A DNA stretch of 64,000 bases from Udeniomyces pyricola (lineage: Eukaryota > Basidiomycota > Tremellomycetes > Cystofilobasidiales > Mrakiaceae), in the NCBI GenBank assembly GCA_039545295.1, contig BCIK01000003.1:1054001-1118000 (forward strand), read 5' to 3'. Each line of letters opens with the position of its first letter. Position 1 is the stretch's first letter. Both the position numbers and the translations under genes were made by a program. Under the pieces are notes generated by a model that searched no databases, was not told where the DNA came from, and worked only from the letters and a program-made list of their open reading frames with translations. Shown here piece after piece: positions 58,970-64,000 of this stretch.

Positions 58970-61900
58970 TCACTCCCCTCCACCACCACCACTATCTCCT
59001 TCATCTCCAAACCGAATCTTTAACTTAAACGGCGAAGGAAGCGCTTGATCCGTCACTTCGATCTCGTCCCCTTCACCCACGACGTCCCGCATGAACCGAC
59101 CGAGGTTCGGTCGGGTCGCCGACTCGAGCGAGGGCGGAGCAGCAAAGTACAATGGGCCTTTGGTGGTGGAGAGAGAGGGTTTTTTGAGTTGGCTGGTTAG
59201 GAGGGAAAGGAGAGAGCGAAAGGGAAAGGGAGAGGGGGGGGGGGAGTGAAGTGATAGAGTGGGCAGGTAGTTAGGATTCTTTGATTTGAGCAAAGTGGAA
59301 GGATTACGGAGAGGAGAGGAGAAGAAAGGGCGTGGAACAAAAGGGAGAGCCAAGACGAAGGCAATGAAGAAAAAACAGAGGAAAAAAAAAATAAACCCCT
59401 CCGATGGAAACGAAAGCAAAACGTACAGATCCTGTCTCTCCTTGAGCCATTCGTACAACCGTTCGACCGTCCAATCCAAGCCGACGTCGACCTCCATCGT
59501 TGCTCCGCCGCAGACTAAACAATCCGGTCGTTTCTCCGGCTTGAAAGTGTACGTGTAGACCGAGTCGTTGCCGACGTACTGCCACCGACAGAAATAAGGG
59601 GTTTGAAGGAGATAGTAAGGGAAAGAAAGCAAAGAAGGCAATGAGCGATGTTTGTTTTGGGACGACGGAAAGCCCACGACGAGGGGTATAGGCGTCTCAA
59701 GCAGTGATGAAGAGTGAAAGTAGAAGAGAGAGAGGGAGAGCACAGGAGGGGAGTCTTTACCATCATGTAACTATCGAGGTACGGAGCTGCTCCAGTCGCG
59801 AGCTTGAACGCCTCGTTGCAACACGAAGCTGCGCTCATCCAACATGCCAAGCGACAATCATCATCAAATCAGAGAGGAAAAAGAAGGGTTGCCAGTCAGC
59901 CATTCAAAATAATGAAACAGCGATGAAAGAAGATAGACCCAAAGACAGGGTCTCATAGCGACGGCTCTTCGAGGAGAGGGGATGACCTCCCCCCCCCCCC
60001 CCCCCCCTTCCCCCCAAGATGTCCATTTCGGTCCCCCTTACTACTCCTTTGTGGTCGTTTTCGGGGCTATCAAATGGGACTCACCAGCGATGATAGCGTT
60101 GGTGCTTGCGATAGCCGGAATGATGTTTTTGACGACACCTTGGGTTAGACTCCAAGTAACGCCCTCGATGTTGTACTGCTCGGCTCGGCTCTGGGCTTGT
60201 CGATATAGCCACTCGATATCGGCAGGGTCGTCGGTGTCAAGCTTCTTGTCTGCTCGTCACGTGAAGATGTTGACGCGGAGGGGAGGGGTGGGTTGGTTTG
60301 TTTGTTCAAATGTGTATGTGATTAGTATGACTCGTTCTGGCTGCCGACGAATTGATGGAGAAAGGCTGTCTTGCGGAGTGGTCTCTTAAGTAGGAACACA
60401 CTAATCACCCTTGAAGACTTTTGGCCATTCAAGCACAGAGGCCCACTCGATGCAGTGTTCCGGCAGCCGAGGCGTGTTGGCGATGGTGCATATCGGAAAC
60501 GCAGTCGGTGGGGTATGCATATGCAGCTAATTCGACCGTCAGATGAATGTTGAAAAGAGAAGTCAACGAGAGAGAAGGGGACAGATGGTAGAACGATGGA
60601 TATGGATGGCAACAACAGTCAACCATGTGTAACGCAGGGGAGAAAGAGCAACGACGATAAGAAAGCAAGATATGCGTACAGTGCATTCATAGCAGTGAGA
60701 TGCTCCCGGAAGAATAACAGTTGCCTGACCCTTGAATCCTGAAGTTGCGAATCATGTCACAAGCGTGATGCGTAAGGCATCAGTTTTTGGAGAAAAGGAA
60801 ACAGGTCTCTTCTTGGTGGTTATTTGCCCCTATGGCCCAAAGGCAAAGACGACATTCGGAGAATTATATACGCACCTTCTGTTCCGCCATCAATCATAGG
60901 CTTGATCGTACTTGGGTCTTCAGGGTCGAACATCTCGCAAAGCGTGGCGTTCATCCAGCGACGAGCCTCAACCGAGTCCAGACCAGTGATGACGAGGTTG
61001 AATTGCTCGTAGAACTCAATCGGGTACGACTGGATTTTATCAAAGTAGCTTTGAAGAGAGATCAAGGGTCAATTGCTATGAAGCAAGGTGCAGTAGAGCG
61101 ACGTAGGTGCGGCTGAACAAGTAACGCTGATAACCATAATGGGTTTTCGGGGCCAAACACACTCACGCAGTCACTTTGCAGCCTGGTACACGCTTCATGA
61201 TAAAGTCAGCCGCAACTGTCGCTTTGGGCTTGCCCACATCGGTCTCACTAATAACCCAAGATGTCATGGGGCGGGTTCGGCCACAGCAGGGGGGGGGGGG
61301 GGGGGGGGGGCATAAATCGGAGGGAACCGTCGAGACGCGACAGTCAGATCACGACGCGTCAAGGGCAGATCGGGATTGGCCGAAGACGCGTTTTGAAACG
61401 GAGAGAGGTAGGTAGGGGAGTGATACATGAACACGAACCGGAAAAGGAACTGTCTGTTGAGGTTGGAGACCTGTAACGCCGAGAAAGTTGGTGACGATAT
61501 GGCATCAGCACGAGGCAGCAAACCGATTGACGGTCGATGAGGAAGCTATGTCAGCAGGAATCCAAGCTTGGTGGCCCCCTTCCCAAGAGATCGAATGAGA
61601 CCAAGATGTAGGCTCACATCGATCGTATCCATGTCAATGACGGTGATATCCTTGAACCCGGCTACAAGATGATAACAACAAGTAGAACCAGAAGGCGTCA
61701 GTCAAAACGTTCGCGTTTTCGGTGAGGTGCGTGTCGAGAGAGAGAGCATTTGGGGGCTGACTCATGGCAAGGTTCGAGAGGATCTCGCATCCGAGTCCAC
61801 CAGCGCCGATGACGAGGATCTTGCATGCATCTCTGAGAAACTCTTTGATCTGTGGGAGTGCAAGGTGAAGGTGATTGTGAGTTGACGGCACGAGGACTGC

Positions 61901-62222
61901 GCAGAGGATGAGGCAGGCCCAATAGCAGCGCTCAGGGATGATGAATAGAAAAGGCAATGGATGAACCTCGGGGGTGAAGCTTTCGGGATCAGGAGTACTT
62001 GGACCTGGTCGATCGAGTATCATGCTAATGAACGGCGATTCGCAGCAGGGTGGAAAAGATAAGATGATGAGATGCGTCTGTAGGTTTCGCTCGAGACAGC
62101 TGGTGGAGTCGTATTAGCTCGAGACGATCGGCAGGAATTGAGAGTGGGACTGACTCGACGTGATGCCATCGACCTGGCCAATCAGCCTCGGGGAGGTTGG
62201 TGTGGGATGAGGGTGAGGACAT
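58970..62222 (-). CDS. UBA3: NEDD8-activating enzyme E1 catalytic subunit
   Basis: UBA3 adenylates NEDD8/Rub1 and passes it from its catalytic Cys to Ubc12 to activate cullin ligases. The start is ATG at 62222 ([20 protein letters not shown]), then [20 protein letters not shown] across an intron. It has the nucleotide-binding motif [20 protein letters not shown] (about 61770-61855), [10 protein letters not shown] (about 61440-61470), [14 protein letters not shown] (about 61195-61240), and [20 protein letters not shown] (about 60955-61010). The catalytic Cys lies in [18 protein letters not shown] (about 60445-60500). Zn-binding Cys pairs include CLVCGG (about 59500-59520), and the C-terminal ubiquitin-fold domain reads [18 protein letters not shown]. 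It ends GDSGGGGGE with stop at 58970. Several introns carry long poly-C or poly-G runs. The ubiquitin-fold end is Gly-rich and slightly unusual. I did not fix every exon edge. Confidence 0.92.
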
Positions 62223-62461
62223 GAGACAGAAGAGGATTGTGTGGAAGTGGGATGAAGCGGAAGGAAGGAAGGAAGGAAGGGGAGGAGGGGCCGGGTGAGG
62301 AATGGAATGATATGCGATGAATAGATGGTGAGAGAGTAATTCATGTTTCCACGTGTACATCACTTTGGAATATATATATATGTATATACGGAATATATAT
62401 ATATGTATATACGGAATATATATATATGTATATACGGAATATATATATATGTATATACGGA

Positions 62462-62503
<42 letters not shown>

Positions 62504-62634
62504 GCCACTCATCAGATCAGTCATCCATATATAGCCATAGCAGCACGCTACGATCACTCAACAATCCGCCAACGCCATCCACATTATATACAGTACTACT
62601 GATCACTCTGGCACAACCCATCTCTCGACCATCA
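62223..62634. promoter_or_regulatory. Divergent promoter of UBA3 and the SDR gene
   Basis: About 410 bp separate two start codons facing away. Its middle is occupied by a 23-bp minisatellite and an AT tract (62367-62505). One CACGTG-like site, ccacgtgtac, lies at 62349-62358. Nothing else is recognised. Confidence 0.55.
62367..62505. repeat. 23-bp AT-rich minisatellite plus AT microsatellite
   Basis: Copies of GGAATATATATATATGTATA plus TAC start at 62367, 62390, 62413, 62436 and 62459, an exact 23-bp period. The last copy is degenerate and runs into pure alternating AT to about 62503. Short open frames through it (YIYI repeats) are not genes. Confidence 0.95.
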
Positions 62635-64000
62635 ATGCCTTCCACTCCCAGCCCCCACACAGCTCCAATTACCATCGAAACTGTCATCCAAGGTCGATAT
62701 CTTTCTAACCAGACGGCCTCCTAACATTACCCGTTGCTGCTTCTCGACTGATGTCTGACCTTTCCGCCTGGTTGCTGTCTCTTGTTTGTCCACGTACTAA
62801 CCATCATCCGACGTTAGTCGCCCAGCGAACGATCCTTCGTGAGTAACCCGCCACCTCTCAAGTCGTCAGCTCAAGTTCTCTCCAGCTCGCTCACCTCGGT
62901 CCAATCCGCACCTCTTGGTCCTCAAAGGGCCAACGTTTGCCGTTCTCATCCCCCTCATCCTCGTTACCCGAGGATTCACTCTCGACTCTGCTGTTCTACG
63001 TTATGCGTTGGCCTACAATCTCAGTATCCTCCTTTATGGTCCGTACATCGGTCTAGTCAATGCCTTTGCCTGCTCAGCTCTGACTAACCGTTCCTTTGTC
63101 CTCATCGTCACCATTGCACACTTTGCGCCTCTCAGGCATTTTCGCTCACTTTCTTCCAATCCTCCTCGACCCATCTTTCCAGCCCAAGTCTCTACTCCGA
63201 TTTTCACACCCACTGACGGACTGGTCGACCCAGATTGTGCTCATCACCGGAGGCTCATCCGGGATTGGAGCGCTTCTCGCCTCGACTCTTGTCGAAAAAG
63301 GCGCCCGAGTCGTCACCCTCGATATCCGTTCCAGCTCGACCTCATATCATCACAAGCGTCTGACATGGTACCGATGTGATGTCAGCTCGAAAGCTCAAGT
63401 CGATGAGGTCGCCCAACGAATTCAGACAGAGGCAAGTCGATGGACCGTTTCGCCGAAGCCAAGATCAAAACAGGGACATGTTATTCAGTTAGGTTGACCG
63501 ATCAGACGCTTTGCACGGTAATCAGGTTGGGAACCCTACGATGATTATCAACAACGCGGGCGTCGTTCAAGGCAAGCGAATCTTGGACCTTTCTGAGCAA
63601 GACATTCACGAGTCAGTTCGCACCTACACCTCTCATTTGCTCAACGTGCACGCAGATTTCTCGTTTAATCCTTCCAGTCACTTACAATCGATCACTCATA
63701 TGCCTCCTCCCCCCCCCCCTCTCTCGCTTCCTCGCGCACATCCGGTTCAACAAGGACGTTTGGCGTCAATGTCCTCTCGCATTTCTGGACGATCCAAGCC
63801 TTCCTTCCAGCGATGCTCCTAACTAACTCACCAGGTCACATTGTACGTTCATCCTTCTCATATTTTCTCCCTTTTGTTTCTTCTTCTTCTTCTTCTTCTT
63901 TTCTTTTCTTTTCTTTCTCTTCACTCCTTTCGCTAGTTTTGGATTTGGATTTGGTTTGGTCTCGATACCTCAGTCACTTTGCGCTGGAGAGGCTCGGTCA
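62635..64000 (+). CDS. Short-chain dehydrogenase/reductase, membrane-anchored (runs off right edge)
   Basis: Visible exons: 62635-62692, 62818-62838, 62886-63038, 63136-63431, 63526-63611 and 63755-63842; more follows beyond the window. The N-terminus MPSTPSPHTAPITIETVIQ leads into a hydrophobic segment (LKGPTFAVLIPLILVTRGFT, then YALAYNLSILLYGIFAHFLP), suggesting ER or lipid-droplet anchoring. The Rossmann motif is IVLITGGSSGIG (about 63235-63270), then NNAGV and FGVNVLSHFWTIQAFLPAM, which resembles 17-beta-HSD11/RDH10-like SDRs. The Ser-Tyr-Lys catalytic triad lies past 64000. The intron after 63431 begins GC (AG|GCAAGT), and joining there gives TEVGNPTMIINNAGV in frame. The substrate is unknown; lipid, sterol or retinoid-type alcohols are typical of this subfamily. 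Confidence 0.88.

Noticed and set aside
62343..62724. YIYI-repeat open frames
   Set aside because: They are a translation of the AT minisatellite in the UBA3/SDR promoter.

Overview
This window is nuclear DNA of an intron-dense fungus, most likely a basidiomycete. The genes carry many short introns (roughly 50-370 nt, GT-AG plus one GC-AG), several exons are under 20 nt, coding DNA is rich in CT and TC, and the gene set is typical of fungi (Zn(II)2Cys6 regulator, DUF3684 ATPase, Aim32/Apd1-type Fe-S protein, Gag1-clamp protein). A tremellomycete-like, Phaffia-like yeast would fit the intron density, but the genus is only a guess. I see no bacterial operons, CRISPR array, transposon or rRNA. 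I could not rule tRNAs in or out by eye.

Layout. Positions 1-14 kb are mostly on the minus strand: an Mo25/Hym1 fragment running off the left edge, calmodulin, a very large DUF3684/sacsin-like GHKL ATPase, and a TenA-like protein. From 14.3 to 28.5 kb everything is on the plus strand: a large low-complexity nuclear-looking protein of unknown family, an Aim32-type [2Fe-2S] protein and a Zn(II)2Cys6 transcription factor. From 29.4 to 38.8 kb the minus strand carries a secreted Asp/Lys/Tyr tandem-repeat protein (broken by an 85-N gap) and the helicase/nuclease Dna2. From 39.2 to 57.9 kb the plus strand carries DGAT2, the microtubule bundler Ase1/PRC1, an MFS transporter of the phosphate/glycerophosphodiester type, a type 1 methionine aminopeptidase and a Gag1-clamp protein. 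After a 150-N gap come UBA3 (NEDD8-activating E1 subunit, minus strand) and, divergently, a short-chain dehydrogenase running off the right edge.

Most genes are unrelated housekeeping genes with no cluster logic. I rebuilt exon-intron structures by joining splice sites that keep the frame and restore family motifs. For calmodulin, TenA, Aim32, the Zn cluster factor, DGAT2, the transporter and MetAP the joined exons give a whole number of codons (149, 248, 389, 1083, 402, 748 and 340 aa).

The most interesting items are: (1) the secreted DYKK-repeat protein with an 8-Cys module, FLAG-like epitopes and two Lys-Arg sites; (2) the DUF3684 protein, which combines a GHKL ATPase, a CUE-like segment and a C-terminal HExxHxxxxxH motif; (3) repeated use of micro-exons (7, 11, 12, 14, 15, 17 and 19 nt) in conserved genes; and (4) the unassigned 1,450-residue nuclear-looking protein.
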